A stretch of 35,316 nucleotides of DNA from Planctomycetes bacterium GWC2_45_44. Lineage in GTDB: Bacteria; Planctomycetota; Phycisphaerae; Sedimentisphaerales; UBA12454. A model generated the notes under the pieces. It was given only the letters and a program-made list of their open reading frames with translations, did no database searches and was not told the DNA's origin. Positions 16,929 to 26,237 of this stretch are shown piece after piece; within the stretch, counting starts at the first letter, position 1, and every line of letters starts with the position of its first letter. Where the stretch lies: contig MHXU01000179.1 in assembly GCA_001824555.1 (NCBI GenBank), forward strand, positions 1-35,316, read 5' to 3'. Both the position numbers and the translations under genes were made by a program.

Positions 16929-16957
16929 TTAATATTGGGCAATATACCCAATATCAA
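16929..16957 (-). promoter_or_regulatory. Promoter with 17-bp palindromic spacer (operator-like)
   Basis: On the minus strand: -35 TTGATA, spacer TTGGGTATATTGCCCAA, -10 TATTAA, ending about 29 bp before the ATG at 16893. The spacer is exactly 17 bp and is an inverted repeat (TTGGG...CCCAA). The same arrangement occurs at 25349-25377 and, less complete, at 26286-26314. Confidence 0.65.
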
Positions 16958-17052
16958 AATACCCACTTCTTAAATTTTCAATTTACGTTACACCACATTA
17001 AAGGTGCAGTTCAGATTAAAATTTGCGAAACTAAATCAGTTTAGCTCCGCTG

Positions 17053-19986
17053 TTAAAATCCGCTGTTTAGCGTTTGAGTGTTTACCCATTTTATGTCGGC
17101 ATATTCTTCGTCTTGATTTTTATAACAACCGTCCAACACAACTTTTGCATCAGTACCGACAGATGCAATAAGTTTTTTTATCTCCTCAGAAAAACTGCCT
17201 GAAGAAACCGGTAAATGCACATCATACATCTGGCAATGTATATCTCTAATTGGTGATGATATCAATAGCAAGTTAAGCTTTGCATTGGACGGTATTATTG
17301 CCGGAGTTTCTTTCTCCATCATAATCGTATGAGAAGTATTAACGGCTAAGTAAAGATTCTCAATATTAAGATGGTTTATAAAATCTGACATCTGTTGCAA
17401 ATATCCATAGTATTTATATGGGTGACATTGCAGATGGATGTTTATTCCTTTGTCCATAGCCATATCACAAAGTTGCCTGACATTTTCCGCAAGGCGCTGT
17501 GATATTAATTCATCGGTCATCCTATTTTGGGGTTTGCGATGCAGCGAAAACAAAGCATTTGACGCATTGCAATGTGCCATTAAATCAAAAACGTGTGATA
17601 TTTTTGTAAGTGTATGTTCATATCTGGTTTTAATATTGTCAACCAAAGTCAAATCTGGATAAAAGTTCATATTGGAAGAAAAATCAACAATAATATCAAC
17701 TTTTTGACGTTTAAGCCACAACGCTTCTTCCTTGGTAAATTCAACTGCTTTGTCCGCAAAATATTTCCAATCAACCTTAATGCCGCAGAAGTGCTCAAAG
17801 AATGTTTCACGCAGTAGTATTTGCTCTTTTAGAGTCCTATCGTTTTGAACCGATAAATATAGTTTGCCTGAAGCTTCTAAGGGGGTTGGAGAAGGGAGCA
17901 GGTGTAGTTGCTCATCTCTGAGTGTAATATCAAAAAGTCTTACATTCATTCCGGATATTACACTGTTTGTATCAGAACAGATAGCTTCTACTGAAAATCC
18001 AGCAGGCAAATAACCGGGTTCATGATGTTCGTTATCATTTATTTCGAGTTCTTTTAATTTTTCTATTTGGCCAATAAAACTGTTAATCTTAAACGATTGC
18101 GGATTAAGAGAATTATTAAAAATTCCTATTCTATAATTAAGTTTGTCTCGCCTGCATACGATAAAGCATAGTTCTGTATTGCTCACATCAAAAAGCTTTA
18201 ATTCTTCCAGTATGCTTTCAAAAACCATTTTGACATGCTTGAGTAGCGGATACGGGTTTACCAGAGGTTGCTCAAGAGTTCTGCCATTAAAGGAACCATC
18301 GCCGCTATTCTCAACAGCATCTTGTGCCAGACCATAGTCCGACAACACAACAGTCATGATGCCCTTGCCGTAGTGTTTTTCGACAACCAACGGAATTCCA
18401 GCACAATCGGCAATAACATCGCAATTATCCGTTGAGAGACTGCGGATATTAAAATTGTAATCTTCCTGTACAGTTTGTTCATGAACGGTTACAGCTTGAC
18501 TCTTTTGAACCTGCAAAATTTGTTCATTAACCATTACACCACACAGACCATCTTTAAATTTCAATAGGTTTCCAGCACTTATTACTACCCTTTTGCCGCT
18601 TTCAATAAAACGTTGCAATTTATCTTTAAGTTCTTGCGAAGCACTAATATCCGTAGAGATAATAATTGTCGAATACTTAGATAGAGATTGCAAATGGGCA
18701 TCGCTAAAAATCACTTCGGCAATATCACCAAACGGTGTTGGGCTCATATAGCCCCTTTCATCGCGATAATAAGAAGAATCTTCATATCCCGGATAAACGA
18801 GAGAGAACACATTATGAGACAGGTAATCACCATGCGAATAAGGCACATTACCCCAGACCTGATATAATTTCTCTACATAAAGATGCCTGGGTACCGTCCA
18901 ACCTGAGTAGAAATCAAACAATAATCCCAGCGGTGCATACATCACACCCGGCACGCCGTATTTGTCCACAAACTTAACCGCTCCGGCCTGAATTTTGCCA
19001 ATTGGACTTAAAACACGGGTTTCAGGTGCATACTCCAATGGTACAGGTTCGCAAAGAATTCTTTTTTCTGTATTTTCACCAAGCATCCAACTTTGTTCAA
19101 AACCAATTATTGCGCAGTTGTACAAATAATGTGAATACAATAATCGCCTCAACAGTGATAAGGATGTCCCACACCATGGGCCCATACTGTAGCTATCTCC
19201 GCTGGAAGGATCTTCGTACTTTTGATCTTTTTCAACACTATAATTTTTATAACCCCATCTGCTCCATACCGAAGCATTACCAAACCACAAAACACCATAT
19301 TGTTTGCCTGCCCCGCGTATGAAAGAGTAGAATATTTGTGAGCTTATGAGTCCCTGTGCAGTTTCTGCCCCGAGCAGCATGGTGTTACCTTCTTTTAAGA
19401 AGTAATGACCAAAAGTAAGTGATATCAAAGCAGAGAGTTTATTGCCAAGGTCATTACCCATCACTTCAAAAAAACGGTGAAAATTCAAATATGCCTTTTG
19501 CCTGTCAGATGCGGCACAACACTGTGCGGCATATAAGCCAATGTATCTTCCATCTTGTTCGCCATTGTCGATGCCAAGAAAAAATTCACCTAAAGCTTCT
19601 TCAAGGTATTCAACACAGCCAGACGGCGGAATAAAGTGGCTCCCGCCCCGCATTCCAGGATCGGTCTCAGTTCCGGGAACGTGCCCCCAAACATCGAATA
19701 AGTATAGTTTTCTTTTTTTGATTTCCTCAACAAAATCTTTAAAATTATCTGCATATAACGTCCTAAAGAAAGGCCAAATAACATTGCCGAGCGGGAATTG
19801 TTTTGTGTATAAATCTAAATCTCCCTTAAAATTCAGCAGTTGCCTATCTTTCTCGGCAAAGAGCCGTAAGGTCATAAACTGCGTTTTGTCGTCAAAAGTC
19901 TGCCAAGAGGGAACTTTTACACATCGCCTGTCAAAATCACTGTAAGTTCGCGGGTCTGTGAGATACGGGTATATGCTTTTTTGCAC
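17053..19986 (-). CDS. 977-aa protein: GH-like barrel + GATase-like domain + sugar-isomerase-like barrel
   Basis: I do not recognise this protein as a named family. What can be seen: residues 1-420 look like a TIM-barrel glycosidase-type region (RKLYLFDVWGHVPGTETDPG; VMYAPLGLLFDFYSGW). Residues about 430-610 resemble the class-I glutamine-amidotransferase-like trimerisation domain of GH42-type enzymes (YSTIIISTDI, FIESGKRVVISAGNLL, YGKGIMTVVLSDYG). Residues about 720-970 resemble a xylose-isomerase/AP-endonuclease-2-like barrel (CDMAMDKGINIHLQCHP, LYLAVNTSH), though the expected metal-ligand Glu before the HP is Gln. No signal peptide, so cytoplasmic. The start is GTG 19986 after AAAGG. It follows the duplicated GH gene by 91 bp, and that spacer and its first codons are part of the duplicated unit. 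A role in processing imported oligosaccharides is inference. Confidence 0.7.
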   Translation of the reverse strand: MQKSIYPYLTDPRTYSDFDRRCVKVPSWQTFDDKTQFMTLRLFAEKDRQLLNFKGDLDLYTKQFPLGNVIWPFFRTLYADNFKDFVEEIKKRKLYLFDVWGHVPGTETDPGMRGGSHFIPPSGCVEYLEEALGEFFLGIDNGEQDGRYIGLYAAQCCAASDRQKAYLNFHRFFEVMGNDLGNKLSALISLTFGHYFLKEGNTMLLGAETAQGLISSQIFYSFIRGAGKQYGVLWFGNASVWSRWGYKNYSVEKDQKYEDPSSGDSYSMGPWCGTSLSLLRRLLYSHYLYNCAIIGFEQSWMLGENTEKRILCEPVPLEYAPETRVLSPIGKIQAGAVKFVDKYGVPGVMYAPLGLLFDFYSGWTVPRHLYVEKLYQVWGNVPYSHGDYLSHNVFSLVYPGYEDSSYYRDERGYMSPTPFGDIAEVIFSDAHLQSLSKYSTIIISTDISASQELKDKLQRFIESGKRVVISAGNLLKFKDGLCGVMVNEQILQVQKSQAVTVHEQTVQEDYNFNIRSLSTDNCDVIADCAGIPLVVEKHYGKGIMTVVLSDYGLAQDAVENSGDGSFNGRTLEQPLVNPYPLLKHVKMVFESILEELKLFDVSNTELCFIVCRRDKLNYRIGIFNNSLNPQSFKINSFIGQIEKLKELEINDNEHHEPGYLPAGFSVEAICSDTNSVISGMNVRLFDITLRDEQLHLLPSPTPLEASGKLYLSVQNDRTLKEQILLRETFFEHFCGIKVDWKYFADKAVEFTKEEALWLKRQKVDIIVDFSSNMNFYPDLTLVDNIKTRYEHTLTKISHVFDLMAHCNASNALFSLHRKPQNRMTDELISQRLAENVRQLCDMAMDKGINIHLQCHPYKYYGYLQQMSDFINHLNIENLYLAVNTSHTIMMEKETPAIIPSNAKLNLLLISSPIRDIHCQMYDVHLPVSSGSFSEEIKKLIASVGTDAKVVLDGCYKNQDEEYADIKWVNTQTLNSGF

Positions 19987-20077
19987 AGTAAAAACCTTTC
20001 AATTATTGATAACCTGCTTTCGCCTCGATATGAATCGGCTCATTTGTTCGGTTCAATATTAGCAATTTAAATAAAAC

Positions 20078-21445
20078 TTATTTTTTATCAATATCCGATT
20101 TTTTAAATTGTATATAAAGCGGTTCTTCAGTTAGCTTTATCATCATTTTCCGTCCAAATCCTGGATGCAGTCCATAGTCTGTTATCATCGCAGTTGGTAC
20201 AACTTTCTCTTTTCCTTTCATGTCCTGCATATTTATTGGAATACCTGGTATTTGAACAGCTGAGATATGTTCGGCAGATGTAGTCCACGTTACTATAGTT
20301 ACCTTTTCATCATTTTCAAATACGAGCACGTAGTCATCAACAAATCGCTGCCACGCATCCACACTGCCTGCCGAAAGAGTATCACAAAACTTCATACCGG
20401 CAAGCTGCTCTGTCAGAGTCTTAATTGCATAATATGCAGCTTTCGGCTTACGCTCGTGCGTAATTACTCCATAGCTTGCCTCAGACGATTCCTGCGGATT
20501 TTCATATTCCAGATTTGTATAAACAATATGCATTGGCATACCAGCCACAATATCGACAAGTATTGAACGTATTATCAAAGCAGCTTGTTTATCCTCGGTA
20601 CGCATTATACCACCCACCGGCGTAGGAAGTAACTGAGGGAAACCCATCTCACTCGTTACAAAGAACATCGGCTTGTCAAGCTTAGCGGAGTAGCCGCTAA
20701 CCAGACTCTTAAGCTGCAAATATCGTATAAAATTTTGCTCGGGAACTTCACAATATCCATGCACACTAACGGCATCAATCTGGTTTAACAGCCCCTGCTC
20801 TAAACACAATTTAAGAAATTTTATGTCGACACCTGCAGTATTCGGGGCAATAATATTGCAGTTGGGATCAGCCTTTCTCATAGCTGTAACTGCTGATATT
20901 AACGCCTGCATGTACTCATTGGCATCAGAAAGTGGAGACCAGAAAACATCTGTATTAGGTTCGTTCCACATCTCCCAAATCACACCTTTGCCTTTAGATT
21001 CAGACACTGCTCGTGCGCAAAATTCTGCAAATTTTTGCCGGCCTTCAGCTGTCTTCACGCTCTGATGTTCTTCATACTGAGGATGTGCAAAACTTAAAAG
21101 AGTTAAGGTACGGAGTCCACGTTTTTCGGCCGCATCAAGAAGCATATGGTATGGCTGTAAATCATATTCCCACTTGGATTTGTCAACCCAGCGCCATTGG
21201 ACATCGATCCTCACAATTTTCAAACCCATCTCTTTAATCTGGTCCATTTGAGACTCGAAGTACCCGATGTTTTCCTTAGTAGGATTTAGGAAATGCACAC
21301 TTATTCCAAGTCCATCTACAATCGTTTCAGGGGGCCATGCCGTGGAAACCAAAGAATTGTTTTGTTGGCCAATAACAACAGATGCGAAAATTACTAACAA
21401 TAACACACAGTAGTTTATATTAATTTTCTCAAATTTAATTTTCAT
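20078..21445 (-). CDS. Secreted clan GH-A glycosidase (GH39/GH5-like), duplicate copy
   Basis: Probable secreted retaining glycosidase with a single (beta/alpha)8 barrel. Signal peptide residues 1-26 (CVLLLVIFASVVIG). The acid/base Glu lies in WEMWNEPN (Glu about 162) and the nucleophile in FVTSEMGF (Glu about 266), the spacing expected of clan GH-A. DAVSVHGY before the nucleophile fits the conserved H-x-Y strand. A short C-terminal beta-sandwich (about 360-455) closes the protein; no LamG or dockerin. The track starts at ATG 21499, but the extra 18 residues (MQKKHFFKVLL...) come from the duplication joint; ATG 21445, with AAAGGA seven bases upstream, matches the sister gene. Whether both starts are used cannot be judged. 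Substrate unknown. Confidence 0.85.
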   Translation of the reverse strand: MKIKFEKININYCVLLLVIFASVVIGQQNNSLVSTAWPPETIVDGLGISVHFLNPTKENIGYFESQMDQIKEMGLKIVRIDVQWRWVDKSKWEYDLQPYHMLLDAAEKRGLRTLTLLSFAHPQYEEHQSVKTAEGRQKFAEFCARAVSESKGKGVIWEMWNEPNTDVFWSPLSDANEYMQALISAVTAMRKADPNCNIIAPNTAGVDIKFLKLCLEQGLLNQIDAVSVHGYCEVPEQNFIRYLQLKSLVSGYSAKLDKPMFFVTSEMGFPQLLPTPVGGIMRTEDKQAALIIRSILVDIVAGMPMHIVYTNLEYENPQESSEASYGVITHERKPKAAYYAIKTLTEQLAGMKFCDTLSAGSVDAWQRFVDDYVLVFENDEKVTIVTWTTSAEHISAVQIPGIPINMQDMKGKEKVVPTAMITDYGLHPGFGRKMMIKLTEEPLYIQFKKSDIDKK

Positions 21446-21590
21446 TCCGGCATCCTTTCCGTGATTTAATAGAACTTTAAAAAAATGTTTTTTTTGCATA
21501 GTAAAAAACCTTTAAATTATTGAGAATCTGCTTTTGCCTCGATATGAATCGGCTCATTTACCAGTTCAATATTAGCAATTTAAATAAAAC

Positions 21591-22967
21591 TTATTTTTTA
21601 TCAATATCCGATTTTTTAAATTGTATATAAAGCGGTTCCTCAGATAGCTTTATCATCATTCTCCGTCTAAATCCTGGACGCAGCCCGTCGCCTGTTATCA
21701 TGGCAGTCGGTACAACTTTCTCTTTTCCTTTCATGTCCTGCATACTTATTGGAATACCTGGTATTTGAACAGCCGAGATATGTTCGGTAGATGTAGTCCA
21801 CGTTACTATAGTTACCTTTTCATCATTTTCGAATACAAGCACATAGTCATCAATAAATCCTTGCCATGTATCCACTGTATCCACGCTGCATGCCGAAAGA
21901 GTACGACAAAACTTCATACCGGCAAGCTGCTCTGTCAGAGTCCTAATTGCATGGTATGCAGCTTTCGGCTTATGCTCGTGCGTAATTACTCCAAAGCTCG
22001 CCTCAGACGATTTCTGCGGATTTTCATATTCCAGATTTGTGTAGATAATATGCATTGGCATACCAGCTACAAGGTCGACAAGTATTGACCGTATTATCAA
22101 GGCAGCCTGTTTATCCTCGGTACGCATTATACCACCCACCGGCGTATCATGTAACTGAGGAAAACCCAATTCACTTGTTACAATAAGCATCGGTTTGTCA
22201 AGCTTAACGGAGTAGCTGCTAACCAGGCTCTTCAACTGTAGATATCGTACAAAATTTTGCTCGGGAATCTCACAATATCCATGCACACTAACGGCATCAA
22301 TCTGGTTTAACAGACCCTGCTTCAAACACGATTCAAGAAATTCCATATCGAGACCCCCAATATTCGGGGCAATAATATTGCAATTGGGATCAGCTTTTCT
22401 CATAGCTGTAACTGCTGAGATTAACGCCTGCATGTATTCATTGACATCAGAACATGGGGGCCAGAAATCATTTATATTAGGTTCGTTCCACATCTCCCAA
22501 ATCACGCCTTTACCTTTAAATTCAGACACTGCTCGTGCGCAAAATTCTGCAAATTTTTGCCGGTCTTCCATAGTCTTCACGCCATGAAGTTCTTCTTCAT
22601 ACTGAGGGGGTGCACATAAAAGAGCTAATACACGGAGACCACGTTTTTCGGCCGCATCAACAAGCATATGATATGGCTGTAAATCATATTCCCACTTGGA
22701 TTTGTCAATCCAGCGCCATTGGATATCGATTCTCACAATTTTCAACCCCATCTCTCTAATCTGGTCCATTTGAGATTCGAAGTACCCGATGTTTTCCACA
22801 GTGGGCTTTATGAAATGCACACTTATTCCAAGCCCATCTACAATCGTTTCAGGGGGCCATGCCGTGGAAACCAAAAAATTATTTTGCTGTCCAATAACAG
22901 CAGATGTAAAAATCACTAACAATAATACGCATTGGTTTATATTAATTTTCTGAAATTTGATTTTCAT
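21591..22967 (-). CDS. Secreted clan GH-A glycosidase (GH39/GH5-like), duplicate copy
   Basis: Sister of the gene at 20078. The signal peptide (residues 1-26) is nearly the same, Glu acid/base is in WEMWNEPN and the nucleophile in IVTSELGF. Differences are spread evenly (for example PNINDFWPP here, PNTDVFWSP there), including a 3-residue insertion near residue 385 (SVDTVDTWQ), so both copies have evolved under constraint and both active sites are intact. Start ATG 22967 with an AAAGA ribosome site. It lies 91 bp after the GH-LamG gene, and a hairpin (CTCACA/TGTGAG, about 23011-23031) lies between them. Confidence 0.85.
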   Translation of the reverse strand: MKIKFQKININQCVLLLVIFTSAVIGQQNNFLVSTAWPPETIVDGLGISVHFIKPTVENIGYFESQMDQIREMGLKIVRIDIQWRWIDKSKWEYDLQPYHMLVDAAEKRGLRVLALLCAPPQYEEELHGVKTMEDRQKFAEFCARAVSEFKGKGVIWEMWNEPNINDFWPPCSDVNEYMQALISAVTAMRKADPNCNIIAPNIGGLDMEFLESCLKQGLLNQIDAVSVHGYCEIPEQNFVRYLQLKSLVSSYSVKLDKPMLIVTSELGFPQLHDTPVGGIMRTEDKQAALIIRSILVDLVAGMPMHIIYTNLEYENPQKSSEASFGVITHEHKPKAAYHAIRTLTEQLAGMKFCRTLSACSVDTVDTWQGFIDDYVLVFENDEKVTIVTWTTSTEHISAVQIPGIPISMQDMKGKEKVVPTAMITGDGLRPGFRRRMMIKLSEEPLYIQFKKSDIDKK

Positions 22968-23010
22968 TCCGGCATCTTTTTCTTAATTTAATAGAACTTT
23001 TAAAATTGCC

Positions 23011-23031
23011 CTCTCACAATCTTTTTCTGTG
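23011..23031 (-). terminator. Small hairpin between GH genes
   Basis: Inverted repeat CTCACA...TGTGAG with a 9-base loop, in the spacer after the stop at 23059. No clear T-run follows, so it may be a partial terminator or a processing site; weak evidence. Confidence 0.3.
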
Positions 23032-23058
23032 AGCGTAGGTTTATGCAGGTGGATTTCC

Positions 23059-25305
23059 TTAGGGATTATAATTACACGGAGGCTTTGGATCGGTACAATC
23101 CAGCCAACCCTCTGCCAAAACAGCAAGGTCTTTGAAGTTAACTTTCTTGGAATTTATCGGCTCATTATCGGACAGGTTAGCAAGTGAATCCAACGGCACA
23201 TAGACATCTGTGCCACTGCCGGCCAAATAAGCAATCTCTTGCCCTGATAAGGCCTTATTATAAACCCGCAGATCATCAATACCGCCCATAAGGACAGAGC
23301 CGCCGCCCCATGCGCCTATTTGGACAATGTCATTCATATTTTTAAAGACGTTGGCCGGCCACGCTGCCCAAGGCATCCATGTTTCGGCAACTTTTGTGCC
23401 GTTAATCCAAACTTCGTGCATACCCGAGATTGCTCTGCCAACCCAGGCAACATGGTACCACTGGCCGGCAGCTCCATAAGGACCGGTTGCGGCATTTACA
23501 TTCACGAGAGATTGAGTATAAATACCGGCAGGTGTTGTCTGTATTTGAATGGTTCCGTTAGCGGCGGGTGAAAACCAATTCTGTGCGAAAATATATCCGT
23601 TAGATCCCGCAACATCCTGCTTAACCCATGCAGTAATTGTTACACCAGTTGTTATCCAGCCCGGGCCGGTATATACAGGTAACTCAACATAACCGCCATT
23701 AAGGTCAAGATAGCCGGTACTGCCTAATGGGCCAGCACCTGGAGTTGTATCAATCGCAGCAGAGCCATGTACTGTACCATTTCTCGGCAATGTCCCCAAA
23801 TCGTTGTAATCAGTATCAAAGGTGTAATGTGATAATAAATCAGCGTCATTAGGAGTACCACTGCCATGAATCGTATAGTCTCCCTTAAGCCAATCCACTG
23901 CCATTATCACAAGGTCGTTCATATCTGTACGACAATCTCCCGTTATATCGCCTGGCGGATAAGGGTGACCAATATCGCCGCAAACAACAATGGGGGCAAA
24001 GCGGATGTAAACAGGATGGTCGGTAATTCCAATAGTTATCCTGCCGTTGACCATTGTTGGAGTCGTCATTAATGTACCAAACTCATCCACCATCTCAAGA
24101 GGTGCGCTGGGTACCTCGAAGTCAACCGTTCTGGAATCAGGGTCGAAAGAACCGCCTATCCAGGCGGCAATAACTGCCTTGTTCTGACCGTTAAAAAGAG
24201 CCACATAATAATTAGCATTATAGGGGCTGGGTTCTACCATCTTCAAAAACTGGGTTCCGCTAAGCCGCTGCAAAAGCGTTTTCACCGAATAATATGACAG
24301 CTTAGGATGGGGACCATCTGCCGCATACATATTGCTATCGAACAAACCATATCCTTCAAAATTAGGGTTGCCCTCATCAACCCAGTCATTAAATGTATAA
24401 ATGATGCGTACCGGATGCCTGAGTACCATGTCCACAAGCACAGAGCGAGTTATATCTCTGGCCTGTTGTGCTTGAGTACGAACCAGTGTTCCATACCCCG
24501 CCCAAGATTGGCAAACCCCCAGTTCACTGCTGCCGATGGAAATTGTTCTCGGTGTAGAATAGCTGTCAACCAGTGTTCGAAGAGTTGGATAGCGAGAGGC
24601 GGTGAAATTGATTTCAGGCGATTCGCCGGGTGTAAAGTAAGGGTGTGCGCTAACAACATCGATATAGTTGAGCATGCCCTGCTGGAAACAAGTTTCAATG
24701 AAAGCGGTGGCATCAGTAATTCCGGCACTGTTTGGAGCAATGACGATACAATTAGGGTCAACGGCTTTCATCGCAGCTATAGCCATTGACATCGCGGCCA
24801 TATAATTATTAGCGATGGCTAATGGCGGCCAGAACGCATCGGTATTGGGCTCATTCCACATTTCATAAATGATACCTTTGCCTTGAAATCCGGTAACCAT
24901 CGCAACACAAAGATCCCTAAACGCCTCCCGCTCGGCCTGAGTTGCGGGAGCATGGTTGTCAGCACCGAAAGTTTTTGCGCAAAGGAGCATAACTCGCATT
25001 CCACGTCTGCCGGCCTCGTCTACAAACCATTGCAGTTCGCCAGTGGTAAAATCGACGGCAGGATCCATGGGGACACGTATTATTTTTATGCCCAAAACTT
25101 TTGCTTTATCCATATAACGGAGGTAACGAGCTGTGTTTGCGGGATGAAGCGGACCGGTGAGATGCATATTTAAACCGATACCAGCCGTAACATCTTTTCC
25201 AAGCCAGCTCGGCCAGGGTACCGTATCGGTTGGAACAGAAGCAATCAATGTACCGACAAATACTAAAATAAAAATGCCGCACAAACAATTCTTTTTACTA
25301 TTCAA
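23059..25305 (-). CDS. Secreted clan GH-A glycosidase with dockerin-like and LamG modules
   Basis: Modular exported enzyme of 748 aa. Residues 1-23 form a signal peptide. The barrel (about 40-320) has YEMWNEPN (acid/base Glu about 152) and GSSELG (nucleophile Glu about 261), a beta-sandwich follows to about 435, then a dockerin-like calcium-motif segment GDITGDCRTDMNDLVIMAVDWL, a LamG module (LLSHYTFDTDYND... to YLAGSG) and a C-terminal tail KKVNFKDLAVLAEGWLD that looks like the second half of a dockerin-type repeat. The start codon is TTG at 25305 with AGGGAGA upstream. The catalytic domain is homologous to the two following genes. The promoter at 25349-25377 lies just upstream. LamG probably mediates carbohydrate or protein binding at the cell surface; the ligand is unknown. 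Confidence 0.85.
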   Translation of the reverse strand: MNSKKNCLCGIFILVFVGTLIASVPTDTVPWPSWLGKDVTAGIGLNMHLTGPLHPANTARYLRYMDKAKVLGIKIIRVPMDPAVDFTTGELQWFVDEAGRRGMRVMLLCAKTFGADNHAPATQAEREAFRDLCVAMVTGFQGKGIIYEMWNEPNTDAFWPPLAIANNYMAAMSMAIAAMKAVDPNCIVIAPNSAGITDATAFIETCFQQGMLNYIDVVSAHPYFTPGESPEINFTASRYPTLRTLVDSYSTPRTISIGSSELGVCQSWAGYGTLVRTQAQQARDITRSVLVDMVLRHPVRIIYTFNDWVDEGNPNFEGYGLFDSNMYAADGPHPKLSYYSVKTLLQRLSGTQFLKMVEPSPYNANYYVALFNGQNKAVIAAWIGGSFDPDSRTVDFEVPSAPLEMVDEFGTLMTTPTMVNGRITIGITDHPVYIRFAPIVVCGDIGHPYPPGDITGDCRTDMNDLVIMAVDWLKGDYTIHGSGTPNDADLLSHYTFDTDYNDLGTLPRNGTVHGSAAIDTTPGAGPLGSTGYLDLNGGYVELPVYTGPGWITTGVTITAWVKQDVAGSNGYIFAQNWFSPAANGTIQIQTTPAGIYTQSLVNVNAATGPYGAAGQWYHVAWVGRAISGMHEVWINGTKVAETWMPWAAWPANVFKNMNDIVQIGAWGGGSVLMGGIDDLRVYNKALSGQEIAYLAGSGTDVYVPLDSLANLSDNEPINSKKVNFKDLAVLAEGWLDCTDPKPPCNYNP

Positions 25306-25348
25306 AACAAATCTCCCTAAAACTGCATTAACTATTCACGGGTATTTA

Positions 25349-25377
25349 AGATAATTGGCCAACATACTCAATATCAA
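25349..25377 (-). promoter_or_regulatory. Promoter with 17-bp palindromic spacer (operator-like)
   Basis: Minus strand: -35 TTGATA, spacer TTGAGTATGTTGGCCAA (17 bp), -10 TTATCT, about 44 bp upstream of the TTG start at 25305. It is the same design as at 16929-16957; the palindrome is slightly less perfect. Confidence 0.6.
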
Positions 25378-25397
25378 ACATCCATCTCTATGGCAAA

Positions 25398-25427
25398 AGA
25401 AGGGCAAACCACAAGGTCTGCCCTTCT
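25398..25427 (-). terminator. Rho-independent terminator after the PEP-CTERM gene
   Basis: Strong inverted repeat AGAAGGGCA-ACC / GGT-TGCCCTTCT: 13-base arms with one mismatch and a 4-base loop, followed on the minus strand by TTTTGCC. It lies 55 bp beyond the stop at 25482 and separates this gene from the next promoter. Confidence 0.8.
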
Positions 25428-25481
25428 GTCGATATACTACAAACCAAACTAAGCTGTGCTTCCACAGATTTCAGCGATGTT

Positions 25482-26237
25482 CTATTTGCGACGACGCAGC
25501 AAGAGACCGCCAAGCCCAACAATAGCTAATGTGGCGGGCTCAGGTATAATCATAGAATCCGCAATCCCAGTTGCGTCCAAAGCGTCGGTATAGATACGCA
25601 GGTCAGCAATACCACCCATAAGTTGAGTGGCACCGCCCCATGCGCCTATTTGGACAACGTCAGCCATATCTTTATAGAGGTGGTTCGGCCATCCTGACCA
25701 ACCCAGCCATGTTGAGGAAACATTTACGCCGTTGATCCAAATTTCGCTCATACCCGTGACTGCTCGGCCAACCCAGGCAACATGGTACCACTCGCCGGCA
25801 TCGCCATAAGGACCGGTTGCGGCATTTACATTCACAAGAGATTGAGCATAAACACCGGCAGATGTTGTCTGTATTTGAATGGTTCCGTTAGCAGTGGGTG
25901 AAAACCAACTCTGTGCGAAAATATATCCGTTAGATCCCGCAACATCCTGCTTAACCCATGCAGTAATTGTTACACCAGTTGATACCCAGCCCGGTCCACC
26001 ATATGCAGGTAACTCAACATAACCGCCACTAAGGTCAAGATAGCCGGTAGAGCCTAATGGGCCGGCACCTGGAGTCGTATCAATCGTGGCAGCACCGACC
26101 GCATTACCAGTTCTCGGCAACGTTCCCGCATCGGTGTAATCGGTTTGAAAAGCATATTTTGATATCATATCAGCATTTACCGCGAATGACACCATTAACA
26201 GTACTGCAACACACAATAAAACACTTTTCATCTTCAT
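25482..26237 (-). CDS. LamG protein with PEP-CTERM sorting signal
   Basis: Exported 251-aa protein: signal peptide 1-22 (VLLCVAVLLMVSFAVNA), one LamG module about 25-225 (MISKYAFQTDYTDAGTLPR, WYHVAWVGRAVTG, GGIADLRIYTDAL), and the C-terminal tag PEPATLAIVGLGGLLLRRRK, a PEP-CTERM signal recognised by exosortase in bacteria with extensive exopolysaccharide. No catalytic domain; probably a surface or matrix carbohydrate-binding protein. The ATG follows GGAGG nine bases upstream. It sits between two LamG-containing genes with near-identical module DNA. A promoter-like site lies at 26286-26314 and a terminator at 25398-25427, so it is likely monocistronic. Confidence 0.85.
   Translation of the reverse strand: MKMKSVLLCVAVLLMVSFAVNADMISKYAFQTDYTDAGTLPRTGNAVGAATIDTTPGAGPLGSTGYLDLSGGYVELPAYGGPGWVSTGVTITAWVKQDVAGSNGYIFAQSWFSPTANGTIQIQTTSAGVYAQSLVNVNAATGPYGDAGEWYHVAWVGRAVTGMSEIWINGVNVSSTWLGWSGWPNHLYKDMADVVQIGAWGGATQLMGGIADLRIYTDALDATGIADSMIIPEPATLAIVGLGGLLLRRRK

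Larger units (their letters stand above)
19983..23005 (-). repeat. Tandem duplication of a ~1.5-kb unit (glycosidase gene plus spacer)
   Basis: Two copies, about 21495-23005 and 19983-21485, each contain a GH-A glycosidase gene and the same ~91-bp downstream spacer (shared CGATATGAATCGGCTCATTT and CAATATTAGCAATTTAAATA). The copies remain alike over most of their DNA. At the joint (about 21485-21499) the end of one unit, ...AAGTTCTATTAAAT, is fused to the beginning ATGCAAAAAA that also starts the 977-aa gene (GTGCAAAAAA). Confidence 0.85.
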
